The translations under genes and the position numbers were made by a program. Below the pieces are notes generated by a model, which saw only the letters and a program-made list of their open reading frames with translations, had not been told where the DNA came from and did no database searches. A stretch of DNA of 64,000 nt from CAZPKH01 sp964407165 (GTDB lineage: Bacteria; Bacteroidota; Bacteroidia; Bacteroidales; Muribaculaceae). This document shows positions 24,253 through 32,207 of this stretch, one piece after another (position 1 is the first letter of the stretch; each line of letters starts with the position of its first letter). The stretch spans positions 4,919 to 68,918 of the forward strand of contig CAYOUJ010000005.1 of NCBI GenBank assembly GCA_964407165.1, read 5' to 3'.

Positions 24253-25227
24253 CTAACTAAAAAATGCCACCAAAAAGCAGACCGCCTCTATCGCTATGGC
24301 ATGCACCCCCAAAAATCCTATCGAATGACGGCTCAGCCACTCCATGGGCCGCACGCGCGGCAGCAGCTCCACCAGCGCCAACACCCCGCAGAACGCCACC
24401 ACGGCCCGCGCGTAAAACATCACCGGGAGCGCCTCCGTCCGGCCCAGGTCGCCCGAGACTATGTGCGTCATCCCCGGCGTGCCAGTCCATGCCAGGGCAA
24501 GCAGAAGCACCCCGCATAGCGCCCAGTGCCACCACACTTTGCTCACCCGCCACTTCATGTAATACGGCATCAGGATGCCTCCCGCTATCATCAGCGGCAG
24601 CCCTTGCACACCCTGCACCAGCCCCGTCACCAGCGCCCACCGCGGCAGAGTCACCCAGGTGGCCCCCAGCAGCGCCCCCACCAACGCTCCGGCCACAAAC
24701 AGCCCGCACGCCCACGGCAGGCTGCGCCGGCACAGACCGCATAGGGGCCGGTAGAGCACGTAGCACCACACAAACGCCTTCAGCATCCACAGTGGATAGT
24801 TCAGCGTGTCGAGCGTCCACCAGCCCAGCACCGTCCACTTCACCCGCTCCGGCATGTCTGCTGCAATGTGTATGCTCTCGCGGCTGATCCACCGCTCCGC
24901 CAAAACCAGCACGATCATCCAGAACGTGTACACAAAATAGGGGCGCACCAGGCGCTGCAGCGTGTGGCGCCCGAAGCGCCCCCAGCTCTGTCGCGGCTTG
25001 AAAAGCATCCCCGACATGATGAAGAACGCCGGCCCCTCGATATGGTCGAGCACAGCCCCGTATCTTACGCCGATATGGTCCAACGCCACCAGCAGCAGAC
25101 ACAGCGTCCGCAAAAAATGCAGCGCGTCAATCCGGAGCGGGGCCGCGCCCTCGCGCCCCGTTTGGAGCGGGGCCGCGCCCTCGCGCCCCGCATTTTCGCC
25201 GTGTCTGTTCGCTTTGCCCGCTTTCAT
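24253..25227 (-). CDS. acyltransferase 3 family membrane protein
   Basis: An integral membrane O-acyltransferase of the family that acetylates surface glycans. It has 324 residues and about ten hydrophobic helices. The first helix carries the family pattern LHFLRTLCLLLVALDHIG, with the conserved R and H, followed by FIMSGMLF. The first 32 residues (KANRHGENAGREGAAPLQ and so on) come from a tandem GC-rich repeat (25134-25190) and look like a late addition; the functional start could be inside. It lies 3 bp after the DUF1460 gene, so it is part of that operon. Confidence 0.85.
   Translation of the reverse strand: MKAGKANRHGENAGREGAAPLQTGREGAAPLRIDALHFLRTLCLLLVALDHIGVRYGAVLDHIEGPAFFIMSGMLFKPRQSWGRFGRHTLQRLVRPYFVYTFWMIVLVLAERWISRESIHIAADMPERVKWTVLGWWTLDTLNYPLWMLKAFVWCYVLYRPLCGLCRRSLPWACGLFVAGALVGALLGATWVTLPRWALVTGLVQGVQGLPLMIAGGILMPYYMKWRVSKVWWHWALCGVLLLALAWTGTPGMTHIVSGDLGRTEALPVMFYARAVVAFCGVLALVELLPRVRPMEWLSRHSIGFLGVHAIAIEAVCFLVAFFS
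25134..25190. repeat. tandem GC-rich repeat at the acyltransferase N-terminus
   Basis: The unit GGAGCGGGGCCGCGCCCTCG occurs twice in tandem, each followed by CGCCCCG. Related sequence occurs at about 55875-55900 and 63208-63230. The translated peptide is REGAAPL twice. Confidence 0.8.
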
Positions 25228-25230
25228 CGG

Positions 25231-26148
25231 TCACTTCGGCAGCCTCAGCACGCGGAACCCCGTCAGCCGACGCCCCTTCTTCAGATAGTCGGCAAACGAC
25301 AGCTTGTCGATCACCACAGCACCCGCCGCCGACGACGCATGCAGCAGATACGGCACGCCGTTCTGCAGCACTATGATGCCAAGGTGGCTCACGTCGAGTC
25401 CCGGAGTGTCGCACGTCAGAGCCACGATGTCGCCCTCGCGCAGAGCCGCCGCGGTCTTCTTGTCGGTCAGCATCAAGTTCTTGCGGATATAAGGGAATCG
25501 GTGCGACCGATACCCCTCCTCCACGCGCTTCATCGCCGCCAGGTTGGCAGAGTCGGCGAGTGCCGGATACTTGTCGGCGTTGCGAGTCATGAAGTCGAGG
25601 GTCTTGACCACATAGTCGGTGGTGGGGAACGACGGCGCCGCGTCTGTCAGGTTGCCGCGCGCAGAGTTGTCGAGCACCCAGTCGGCTATGTAGTGCAGCC
25701 GCGACGGATAGCCGTCGATGACGCCCTTGCGATAGCGCATGTCGGTGAGCGCGCGCACATAGTCGCGCCACGAGGTACGCCCGCTTGCGGCGGTGCGGCT
25801 CAGTGCGCAGACGGTTTCCACCAGCGTGGTGCAGTCAAACTCGTCGAGGTCCACAACAAGGCGCTCCACGCCGTCGGGGCTCTCGAGGGTCGCCGCCACG
25901 TAGGGCGCGCCCAGGAAGCCGCGGGCGAAGTGGGCCACATAGTCCTGAGGGTTGTCAGAGGCCACGCTCTCGCGGGCCTCTATGAGCAGCCGCGTGATGC
26001 GCGCCGTGTCGCACGCCACGCCCTGTAAGCCCCCCCCGCCCCCTCCCTGAAGGGGGGGGACTCCAAGCATCAGCAGAGCTATAATAATAATGAAAGCCCC
26101 CCCCTTCAGGGGGGGGGTGGGGGGGGCTTTATGTATGTGGCCGCTCAT
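25231..26148 (-). CDS. DUF1460 family protein (amidase/NlpC-P60-like), exported
   Basis: DUF1460 proteins are papain-like cell-wall hydrolases related to NlpC/P60 enzymes that cut peptidoglycan peptides. The catalytic Cys is likely in VDLDEFDCTTLVET (about residue 105) and a His lies in LDVSHLGII (about residue 252). The 305-residue product has a hydrophobic segment (FIIIIALLMLG) flanked on both sides by translated GC-rich repeats (PPTPPLKGG and VPPLQGGGGGG), so its export signal has been remodelled by repeats. It lies 2 bp after the biotin carboxyltransferase gene and 3 bp before the acyltransferase gene, a tight operon. Confidence 0.85.
   Translation of the reverse strand: MSGHIHKAPPTPPLKGGAFIIIIALLMLGVPPLQGGGGGGLQGVACDTARITRLLIEARESVASDNPQDYVAHFARGFLGAPYVAATLESPDGVERLVVDLDEFDCTTLVETVCALSRTAASGRTSWRDYVRALTDMRYRKGVIDGYPSRLHYIADWVLDNSARGNLTDAAPSFPTTDYVVKTLDFMTRNADKYPALADSANLAAMKRVEEGYRSHRFPYIRKNLMLTDKKTAAALREGDIVALTCDTPGLDVSHLGIIVLQNGVPYLLHASSAAGAVVIDKLSFADYLKKGRRLTGFRVLRLPK
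26025..26128. repeat. inverted pair of C/G-run repeats within the DUF1460 gene
   Basis: Two copies of a CCTnAAGGGGGGG-type repeat face each other across about 45 bp of coding sequence for the hydrophobic signal. Related copies lie at 43010-43190 and about 55929-55970. Confidence 0.75.
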
Positions 26149-26150
26149 TG

Positions 26151-28043
26151 TTACTTGAACTCTACCAGCACAGCCTCGGTGCCAACCACGTCACCCTCTT
26201 TGACGAAGATGCGCTTGACCACGGCGTCGTGTTCGGCTGTCACGTCGTTCTCCATCTTCATGGCCTCGTAGACCAGAAGCACCTGGCCCTTCTTGACGGC
26301 TTCGCCGGGCTTGACGTTCACCTCGATGATACGTCCGCCCATGGGGGCCACCACCGTCTCGCCGGTGATGGGAGCGTCGGCCTCGGCCTCGGCGGCCTCA
26401 GCCTTTTTCTCCGCCTTCGGCTCGGCTGCCTTGCGGGCCTCATGCTCCTCCTGGCGGCGCTTCTTCAGGAACCCCTTGGCTACCGTCGGCAGAAGCTCAA
26501 GGAGCAGATACTCCTCGTCGTTCGTGGCAAGCTTCACGCCGTCAAACTCGGCGAGCACGGGGTTCTCGGGTTTTTTGTACGACGATACGTCGTAGGGCTT
26601 CTCGACGGGGCTGCCCGTGATCTGCTCGCGGAAAGCGGGGTCGATGGGTGCCGGCGTGTGGCCGTACTCGCCCTTGATGAGCGAGGTGAACTGGTTGGAC
26701 GGCATCGAGTAGTCGGGCTTGCCCTTCTTGCGGTCGAGCGCGAGGCTCACGGCCTGCGAGCCCACAATCTGGCTCGTCGGGGTCACCAGGGGCACCAGGC
26801 CGGCGTCGCGGCGCACCTTCGGGATGAGCTTCATGGCATCGTCGAGCAGATCCTCGGCGCCCAGGCTCTTGAGCTGGGCCACCATGTTGGAGTACATGCC
26901 GCCAGGGACCTCGGCGTTCTTGACGATGAGGTTGGGCTTGGGGAAGCCGAAGTAGTCTTCGATGGCGTGGCAGGCGTCGAGCAGGGCCTCCTCGTCGAGC
27001 GCCTTGGCGGCGGCGATGGCCTTGTCAAACTGCTCGTCGACCTCCTTGGGCAGCGTGTCGGCCAGCGGGTCGAAGGGCTTGGGGAACTTGTCTTTGTTGA
27101 GGTCGAAGTCGCGCAGGGACTTGCGCGCGTTGAGCAGCTCGCCGCGTATCTTGCCCACGGCCTCCATGTTGGCCTCTACCTCCACGCCCAGCTTCTGGCA
27201 GAAGACGTAGATAAGCTCGATGGCGGGAGCGGCAGAGCCGCCGCCAAACCACCAGATGTTGGTGTCGAGGATGTCGACGCCGTTGAGTATGGCCATCAGG
27301 CCTGATGCCAGGCCGTAGCCGGGGGTGCAGTGGGTGTGGAAGTCGACGGGCACGGTCAGCGTCTCCTTCAGGGCCTTGATGATCGAGGCGGCGCGCAGCG
27401 GGTTCACCAGGCCGGCCATGTCTTTCAGTGTGATCATCTTGGCGCCCAGGCGCTCCATCTCCTTGGCTTTGCTGACGAAGTATTCGTCGGTGAAGATCTT
27501 CTCCGGCTCGACGACGCGCTCGACCTTCTTCTTGAACAGGCCCAGGAATCCGCCCTTGGCCTCCTCTACCACCACCCTGGGCTCCTCCTTCGGGTCGACC
27601 GTGTAGCAGACGGCGCCGTCGGCGATGCCGCCCAGGTCGTTGATCATCTTGATGGAGTCTTTGACGTTGTCGATGTCGTTGAGGGCGTCGAAGATTCGCA
27701 TCACGTTGAGGCCGTTTTTGATGGCCTCTTTATAGAATCCCTCCAGCACGCTGTTGGGGTAGGGGACGTAGCCGAAGAGGTTGCGTCCGCGCGAGAGAGC
27801 AGACAGCAGCGATTTGCCCTTCATCGCCTTGGAGATGGTGCGCAGGCGGTTCCACGGGCTCTCGTCGAGGTAGCGCATCACCGAGTCGGGCACGGCGCCG
27901 CCCCACACCTCCATGATGTAGAAGCCGGCATTCTCGTAATACGGCAGCAGGCGGTCGATGGTAGCCTGGTTCATGCGCGTGGCAAACAGCGACTGCTGGC
28001 CGTCGCGTAGCGTCAGGTCGCGGATTTTGAGTTTCTTTGTCAT
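26151..28043 (-). CDS. biotin-dependent carboxyltransferase (oxaloacetate decarboxylase alpha / pyruvate carboxylase B type)
   Basis: Transfers a carboxyl group between a 2-oxo acid such as oxaloacetate or pyruvate and biotin. The 630-residue protein has a TIM-barrel carboxyltransferase domain (RDLTLRDGQQSLFATRM at residues 8-24; metal-binding HTHCTPGYG), a conserved helical domain, a charged Ala/Glu linker near 535-560, and a C-terminal biotinyl domain with the lysine in YEAMKMEND. No decarboxylase beta or gamma membrane subunits, nor a biotin carboxylase, are adjacent, so whether it works as a decarboxylase or a pyruvate carboxylase half cannot be decided here. It heads a tight run with the DUF1460 and acyltransferase genes. 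Confidence 0.9.
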   Translation of the reverse strand: MTKKLKIRDLTLRDGQQSLFATRMNQATIDRLLPYYENAGFYIMEVWGGAVPDSVMRYLDESPWNRLRTISKAMKGKSLLSALSRGRNLFGYVPYPNSVLEGFYKEAIKNGLNVMRIFDALNDIDNVKDSIKMINDLGGIADGAVCYTVDPKEEPRVVVEEAKGGFLGLFKKKVERVVEPEKIFTDEYFVSKAKEMERLGAKMITLKDMAGLVNPLRAASIIKALKETLTVPVDFHTHCTPGYGLASGLMAILNGVDILDTNIWWFGGGSAAPAIELIYVFCQKLGVEVEANMEAVGKIRGELLNARKSLRDFDLNKDKFPKPFDPLADTLPKEVDEQFDKAIAAAKALDEEALLDACHAIEDYFGFPKPNLIVKNAEVPGGMYSNMVAQLKSLGAEDLLDDAMKLIPKVRRDAGLVPLVTPTSQIVGSQAVSLALDRKKGKPDYSMPSNQFTSLIKGEYGHTPAPIDPAFREQITGSPVEKPYDVSSYKKPENPVLAEFDGVKLATNDEEYLLLELLPTVAKGFLKKRRQEEHEARKAAEPKAEKKAEAAEAEADAPITGETVVAPMGGRIIEVNVKPGEAVKKGQVLLVYEAMKMENDVTAEHDAVVKRIFVKEGDVVGTEAVLVEFK

Positions 28044-28108
28044 GATTGTTTTACAGAGTCTTTATGGTTATATATTAAGGTTGAACTGTCTGTTTCAGAA
28101 GTCAACCG

Positions 28109-28116
28109 CAAATATA
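28109..28116 (-). promoter_or_regulatory. -7 element of the biotin carboxyltransferase gene
   Basis: The minus strand reads TATATTTG about 66 bp upstream of the ATG. No TTG at the -33 spacing. Confidence 0.5.
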
Positions 28117-28164
28117 TGTATTTTATTTCTAATTAAAGAAATTTTTCTGTAATTTTTTTTCGTT

Positions 28165-28386
28165 TTGACCCAACGGGGCAACTTGATGATACCCCCGGGC
28201 AAGCGGAGCGCAGCCCGGGGTAAAGGGTGATACCGCTTCTCCTCGCGCCACAACGGGGCGCGCTGATGATTGTAAATCGCTGAACATCAGCGCACCCATT
28301 TGGGGTGCCGGAACGTTCTCTCGCCCTTCTCCCGGGGCTGCGCTCCGCTTGCCCGGGGTTATCATCAACATGCCCCCTTGGGGCAT
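28165..28386. repeat. seven-hairpin palindromic element, copy 2
   Basis: A 222-bp element with the same order of hairpins and orientation as 8896-9119. Outer hairpins lie at 28165-28181 and 28369-28386, the two CCCCGGGC arms at about 28193-28220 and 28332-28358, and inner hairpins at 28244-28262 and 28292-28308 around a GCGCTGATGAT centre. Several stems differ in sequence from copy 1 but keep pairing. It lies between the biotin carboxyltransferase promoter and the sirtuin stop. Confidence 0.85.
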
Positions 28387-28414
28387 ATAGCTACCAGTTT
28401 TGGCCATTTGTTTC

Positions 28415-29107
28415 TTAGTGAGATTGTGTGAGCAGGCCGATCAGCTCGGCCACGCCTGCGGTGGCCGGCCTGGCTATCACCTTCACCGACGAGGGCACGC
28501 CCGCGGGGCGCGGGTCGATGTAATAGACGGGGACGCCGGGGCGGACGTAGTGCAGCAGCGACGCGGCCGGATAGACGTTGAGCGACGTGCCGATGACCAC
28601 GAAGATGTCGGCCTCCTGCGCCAGCTCGATTGCCGGCTCGATGTTGGGCACTGCCTCCTGGAAGAAGACTATGTGCGGGCGCACGTGGTCGCCGTCGGGC
28701 ATACGCATCTCCGGCGTTGACTCCAGGTGCTGGCGGTCAAGGGTGTAGATGCGGTCGGGGTGCTCCATCGACCGCACCTTCATCAGCTCGCCGTGAAGGT
28801 GAAGCACGTTGGCCGAGCCGGCGCGCTCGTGGAGGTCGTCGACGTTCTGCGTGATCACGCGCACGTCATACCATTTCTCCAGCTCCACCAGCCCGCGGTG
28901 GGCGGCGTTGGGCTGTGCCTCCACCAGCTCCTTGCGCCGGGCGTTGTAAAACTTGTGTATCAGCGCCGGATTGCGGGCAAATCCGTCGGCCGACGCCACG
29001 TCCATCACGTTATAGTTCTCCCACAGGCCACCCGCGTCGCGGAAGGTCTGTATCCCTGACTCGGCGCTGATGCCCGCGCCCGTCGATATAACCAGTTTCT
29101 TTTTCAT
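28415..29107 (-). CDS. NAD-dependent protein deacylase, sirtuin (CobB-like), zinc-less
   Basis: Removes acyl groups from lysines using NAD+. The 230-residue product has the NAD-binding GAGISAESGI (residues 10-19), QNVD (87-90), the catalytic His105 in HLHGE, and GTSLNVYPA. It contains FYNARR (53-58), matching the Tyr-x-x-Arg pair that gives CobB and SIRT5 their desuccinylase/demalonylase preference. It contains no cysteine at all, so the usual structural zinc site is absent; this appears to be a feature of Bacteroidota relatives. It is the last gene of a minus-strand run with the Sel1, GNAT and pseudokinase genes. Confidence 0.92.
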   Translation of the reverse strand: MKKKLVISTGAGISAESGIQTFRDAGGLWENYNVMDVASADGFARNPALIHKFYNARRKELVEAQPNAAHRGLVELEKWYDVRVITQNVDDLHERAGSANVLHLHGELMKVRSMEHPDRIYTLDRQHLESTPEMRMPDGDHVRPHIVFFQEAVPNIEPAIELAQEADIFVVIGTSLNVYPAASLLHYVRPGVPVYYIDPRPAGVPSSVKVIARPATAGVAELIGLLTQSH

Positions 29108-29140
29108 CCAAAAGCTAAAAAACTACTCACTAATTACCTA

Positions 29141-30163
29141 TCAATGCGTCCAGTTGTCTACTTTCTCCTGGGCGTTGCTGTAGCCGGCAGCGGCCGATTT
29201 CTTGTACCAGCGCAGCGCGGTGGAATAGTTTTTTGACACACCCTGGCCGTTTTCGTAGAGGTAGCCCAGGTTGTACATCGCTATGTAGCTGCCGGCGTTT
29301 GCGCTTTTTTCAAACCATTGCTTGGCGGTGGAGTAGCTCTGGTCCACGCCGTTGCCGAAGTAGTAGCAGACGCCCAGCTCGCACATGCACGATCTGTCGC
29401 CGTCGGCCGCACCACGGTTGTAGTAATACACAGCCTTGTCGTAGTCCACAGGGTGGTCGTTAAGGCCGTTGTAATAATTATAGCCTATGGAGAAGTCGGT
29501 ATCCTCCTGCATGCCTGACGAGTAGGAGGCTTCAATCTCTGTCAGGCGCTCGATGGCGTCGCTCTCGCCGTGCTCGGCCGCCACGCGGTAATACTTCTCG
29601 GCGGTTTCCATGTCGTCGCACATCTCGAAGAGTTCGCCCATCATGTATTCGGCGTATGTGTCGCCCGCGTCGATGGCTTTGCTGAACCACTCGTAAGCCT
29701 TGGTGTAGTCCTGCTCGACCGCCAGGCCGTTCTTGTAGCAGATGCCCACGGTGGTCATGGCGTCAGCAAATCCCTTGTTGGCGGCCTTGAGTATCCAGGT
29801 GTAGCCGGTGTCCTGGTCCTGGTCTACGCCGTAGCCGGCCATGTAGCAGAATCCGAGATTCCACATGGCCTCTGTATGTCCCTTGGTGGCCGCCTGGCGG
29901 TAATACTTGAAGGCCGTGGCGTAGTCCTCGCGCGCAAAGGCGTCCTCGGCTTTTTGGTACAGGTCCTCGGTCGACTTAGTGGTCACGGCAACGTTTTTCG
30001 AAGAGGCGGGGCCGCGCTTGGAACTTGTCTTTTTTTGACCACTGGTGCCGCTGTTCTTCTTGGCGGTAGTAGTCGACCGGCCGTCGACGGTCTTGATTTG
30101 CGCCGTCACCGGCACACATGCCAGCAGCGCTGCGATCAAAACGGTAATGATATGCTTCATCAT
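29141..30163 (-). CDS. secreted Sel1-repeat protein
   Basis: A 340-residue protein with signal peptide MMKHIITVLIAALLACVPVTAQ, a low-complexity basic Ser/Thr/Lys stretch (about residues 28-65), and about six Sel1 repeats, including TAFKYYRQAATKGHTEAM, KAYEWFSKAIDAGDTYAEY and TALRWYKKSAAAGYSNAQ. Sel1 arrays are protein-binding scaffolds. It lies 33 bp after the GNAT gene and 33 bp before the sirtuin gene with no -7 element between, so it is probably cotranscribed. If exported, it would not meet the cytoplasmic sirtuin directly. A start one codon later is equally possible. Confidence 0.82.
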   Translation of the reverse strand: MMKHIITVLIAALLACVPVTAQIKTVDGRSTTTAKKNSGTSGQKKTSSKRGPASSKNVAVTTKSTEDLYQKAEDAFAREDYATAFKYYRQAATKGHTEAMWNLGFCYMAGYGVDQDQDTGYTWILKAANKGFADAMTTVGICYKNGLAVEQDYTKAYEWFSKAIDAGDTYAEYMMGELFEMCDDMETAEKYYRVAAEHGESDAIERLTEIEASYSSGMQEDTDFSIGYNYYNGLNDHPVDYDKAVYYYNRGAADGDRSCMCELGVCYYFGNGVDQSYSTAKQWFEKSANAGSYIAMYNLGYLYENGQGVSKNYSTALRWYKKSAAAGYSNAQEKVDNWTH

Positions 30164-30196
30164 GGTCGGATATATTGGTTGTGTTGTTTATATTGG

Positions 30197-31324
30197 TTAT
30201 AACGGTTTGCGGAAGGCACGCCGGCGGCGGTGGAGTCGCCGCTCGAAATATTGCCACTGCTGCTGCACGGCCTCGTTGCCCTCAAGCTCGAGGTTGCTCT
30301 CGGCAAACTTGTAGCCGTTGCGTATGTATACGGGCAGCAGGGTGGTGAACAGCAGTGCGTTGGCGCCCTTGTTCTGGTATTCCGGGGCGATGGCCACGAG
30401 CATGAGGTCCACCACGTCGTTTTTGCCGCGCAGGGCCTTGAGCAGGTGACGCCATCCCCAGGGGAAAATCTTCCCCTTGGCCTTGCGGAGCGCCTTCGAC
30501 ACCGAGGGGATGCTGATGCCGACGCCCTGCAGCGTCCCCTTGCTGTCAACTATCACCACCACGTCGTCAAGGCGCAGGAAGTCGAGGTATTGGTCGATGT
30601 AGTACTTGATTTGGCGGTCGGTCAGCGGGCAGTATCCGTAGAGGCCGTCGTAGCAGCGGTTGATGAGTTTGAACAGAGCCACGCCATAGTCCTCCTTGAT
30701 TTTTTTGCGCGAGGTGTATTGCAGCGCGCGCAGGCCGTATTTCTGCTCCACAATCTTGGCCACGCGCACCATTTTGTCGGGCACCTTGTCGGGCACCGTC
30801 ATGCGGTATTCCACCCAGTCGGCGTCGGGCTTGTAGCCAAGCGCCTCCACATGGCGCGGGTAATACTCATAATTATATATGGTGGCCATGGTGCCCATCT
30901 CGTCGAAGCCGTAGATGAGCATGCCCTCGTGGTCCATGTCGGTGAAGCCCATGGGGCCTATCATCTCCGTCATCCCGCGCTCGCGGGCCCAACTCTCGGC
31001 AGCGCCAAAGAGAGCTTTCGACACCTCTGCGCGGTCCACGAAGTCCACCAGGCTGAAGCGTGCCTCCTTGCGGCCCGTACGCTCGTTCATCGTGCGGTTG
31101 ATGATGGCCGTTATGCGGCCGACAGGCTTGTCGCCGTCGTATGCCATGAAACTCTGCGCCTCGCAGAAGTCAAAGGCAGGGTTCTCCTTGGGGTTTAGCA
31201 TCTCGACCTCGTCGAGCACCAGCGGCGGCACATAATATGGGTTGGCGCGGTAAAGGTTGATGCCGAATTTTACATATTTCAGCAGCTCACGGTGCGTGGG
31301 CTTTACCTCTCTTATCTCTATCAT
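30197..31324 (-). CDS. GNAT-superfamily N-acetyltransferase
   Basis: A 375-residue protein with an N-terminal part (VGRITAIINRTMNE, residues about 72-85) and a C-terminal GNAT acetyl-CoA-binding segment (VDLMLVAIAPEYQNKGANAL, about residues 309-328). It belongs to the large YghO-like GNAT group, roughly twice the size of a single GNAT domain. The substrate is unknown. The C-terminus is very basic (RRLHRRRRAFRKPL). It starts 10 bp after the pseudokinase stop and is followed 33 bp later by the Sel1 gene, so it sits in the middle of a four-gene run ending in a deacylase. Confidence 0.82.
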   Translation of the reverse strand: MIEIREVKPTHRELLKYVKFGINLYRANPYYVPPLVLDEVEMLNPKENPAFDFCEAQSFMAYDGDKPVGRITAIINRTMNERTGRKEARFSLVDFVDRAEVSKALFGAAESWARERGMTEMIGPMGFTDMDHEGMLIYGFDEMGTMATIYNYEYYPRHVEALGYKPDADWVEYRMTVPDKVPDKMVRVAKIVEQKYGLRALQYTSRKKIKEDYGVALFKLINRCYDGLYGYCPLTDRQIKYYIDQYLDFLRLDDVVVIVDSKGTLQGVGISIPSVSKALRKAKGKIFPWGWRHLLKALRGKNDVVDLMLVAIAPEYQNKGANALLFTTLLPVYIRNGYKFAESNLELEGNEAVQQQWQYFERRLHRRRRAFRKPL

Positions 31325-31334
31325 ATTTATTCGG

Positions 31335-32093
31335 TTACACAGGTTTTGCGGGCGCCCACGGACTCGAGATCCACGCCAGCAAGATTATCATCAAAAACAT
31401 GAATATCATGATCCACAGGTACACCCGCTCGTTTCGCCGCCCCTCCAACGCCAGGTGCAGCGAGTCGAGCGTGCGGAACCCTCCGCTTCCCGGACGCTGC
31501 TTGCACCGCTGCGCTATGCGCCGCAGCCGCGGGTAGTGCTCGTCGGTGGCGTCGAGGGCCTCCGTCAGCACGCGCCCGTAAGCCTCCAGGTCGTCGGCGA
31601 GCGTCGCCGGCGACAGGTGGCTGTGCTGGTCAAACCCCACGTCTATCAGTTTGAGGTTGCCGATGTTCTCCGTGAAGATGATGGTCTCGGGGCGTATCGG
31701 GTGGTGCACGATGTGGTTTGCCTGAATGTACTCGATGGCGTCGACCAGCTGGTGGCGCAGCTGGTCGATGTGGTGCGGCGTCACCTTCCGCTCGTTGATG
31801 AGCTTGCGCAGCGAGTCGCCGTAGACGTCGTCGGTGATGATGCACATGCCCAGCCCGGGCACCTCCTCCAGGTCGTTGATCATCACTATGTGGGGGTGCG
31901 CAAGGTTATAGCGCACCTCAAACTCCTTCTCCAGCAGCTGCTGCATCTGTGGCGAGTCCTTGTATTGCTTCTTCAGCGTCTTGAGCATTGTCCACTTGCC
32001 GTACTTCTTGCCGGTGTAGACGTCATACAGCTCCTCCTCCCACTCCGGGAGCAGCTCCAGCTCAGTCCATTTCTGAGGGGTATCTTCGGCCAT
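31335..32093 (-). CDS. membrane-anchored protein kinase-like protein, probable pseudokinase
   Basis: A 252-residue protein with a Ser/Thr kinase-like fold and a C-terminal transmembrane helix (residues about 225-242), so the kinase-like domain faces the cytoplasm. The N-lobe lysine may be Lys38 (MLKTLK). The catalytic loop reads IVHHPIRPETIIF (128-140), where kinases have HRDLKPEN, so the catalytic aspartate is replaced by Pro132. The DFG motif is DVG (151-153). The glycine loop is not recognisable. Phosphotransfer by the usual mechanism is therefore unlikely; a binding or scaffold role is inferred. It is the first gene of the run and is divergent from pyrH. Confidence 0.8.
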   Translation of the reverse strand: MAEDTPQKWTELELLPEWEEELYDVYTGKKYGKWTMLKTLKKQYKDSPQMQQLLEKEFEVRYNLAHPHIVMINDLEEVPGLGMCIITDDVYGDSLRKLINERKVTPHHIDQLRHQLVDAIEYIQANHIVHHPIRPETIIFTENIGNLKLIDVGFDQHSHLSPATLADDLEAYGRVLTEALDATDEHYPRLRRIAQRCKQRPGSGGFRTLDSLHLALEGRRNERVYLWIMIFMFLMIILLAWISSPWAPAKPV

Positions 32094-32114
32094 TGCGAGT
32101 GTTGTTTATTCCTG

Positions 32115-32122
32115 CAAATTTA
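32115..32122 (-). promoter_or_regulatory. -7 element of the pseudokinase-GNAT-Sel1-sirtuin run
   Basis: The minus strand reads TAAATTTG, 21 bp upstream of the ATG. The -33 match is poor. No further TAnnTTTG was found between the genes of this run. Confidence 0.5.
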
Positions 32123-32173
32123 CATAAAAAGTTTGAATTGCCGCCCTTTTTGTGAAAATTTTGCCGCTGCACT

Positions 32174-32203
32174 TGCAAAATCCCCGAATAATCTCTACTT
32201 TTG
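32174..32203 (+). promoter_or_regulatory. promoter of pyrH, abutting the start codon
   Basis: TTG (32174-32176) and TACTTTTG (32196-32203) are spaced by 19 bp. The ATG begins at 32208, only 4 nt after the -7 element, suggesting a leaderless mRNA. Confidence 0.65.
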
Positions 32204-32207
32204 TGAC

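Noticed and set aside
31257..32207. N-terminal extension of UMP kinase by 317 codons
   Set aside because: It is antisense to the pseudokinase gene and precedes the pyrH promoter; UMP kinase begins at 32208.
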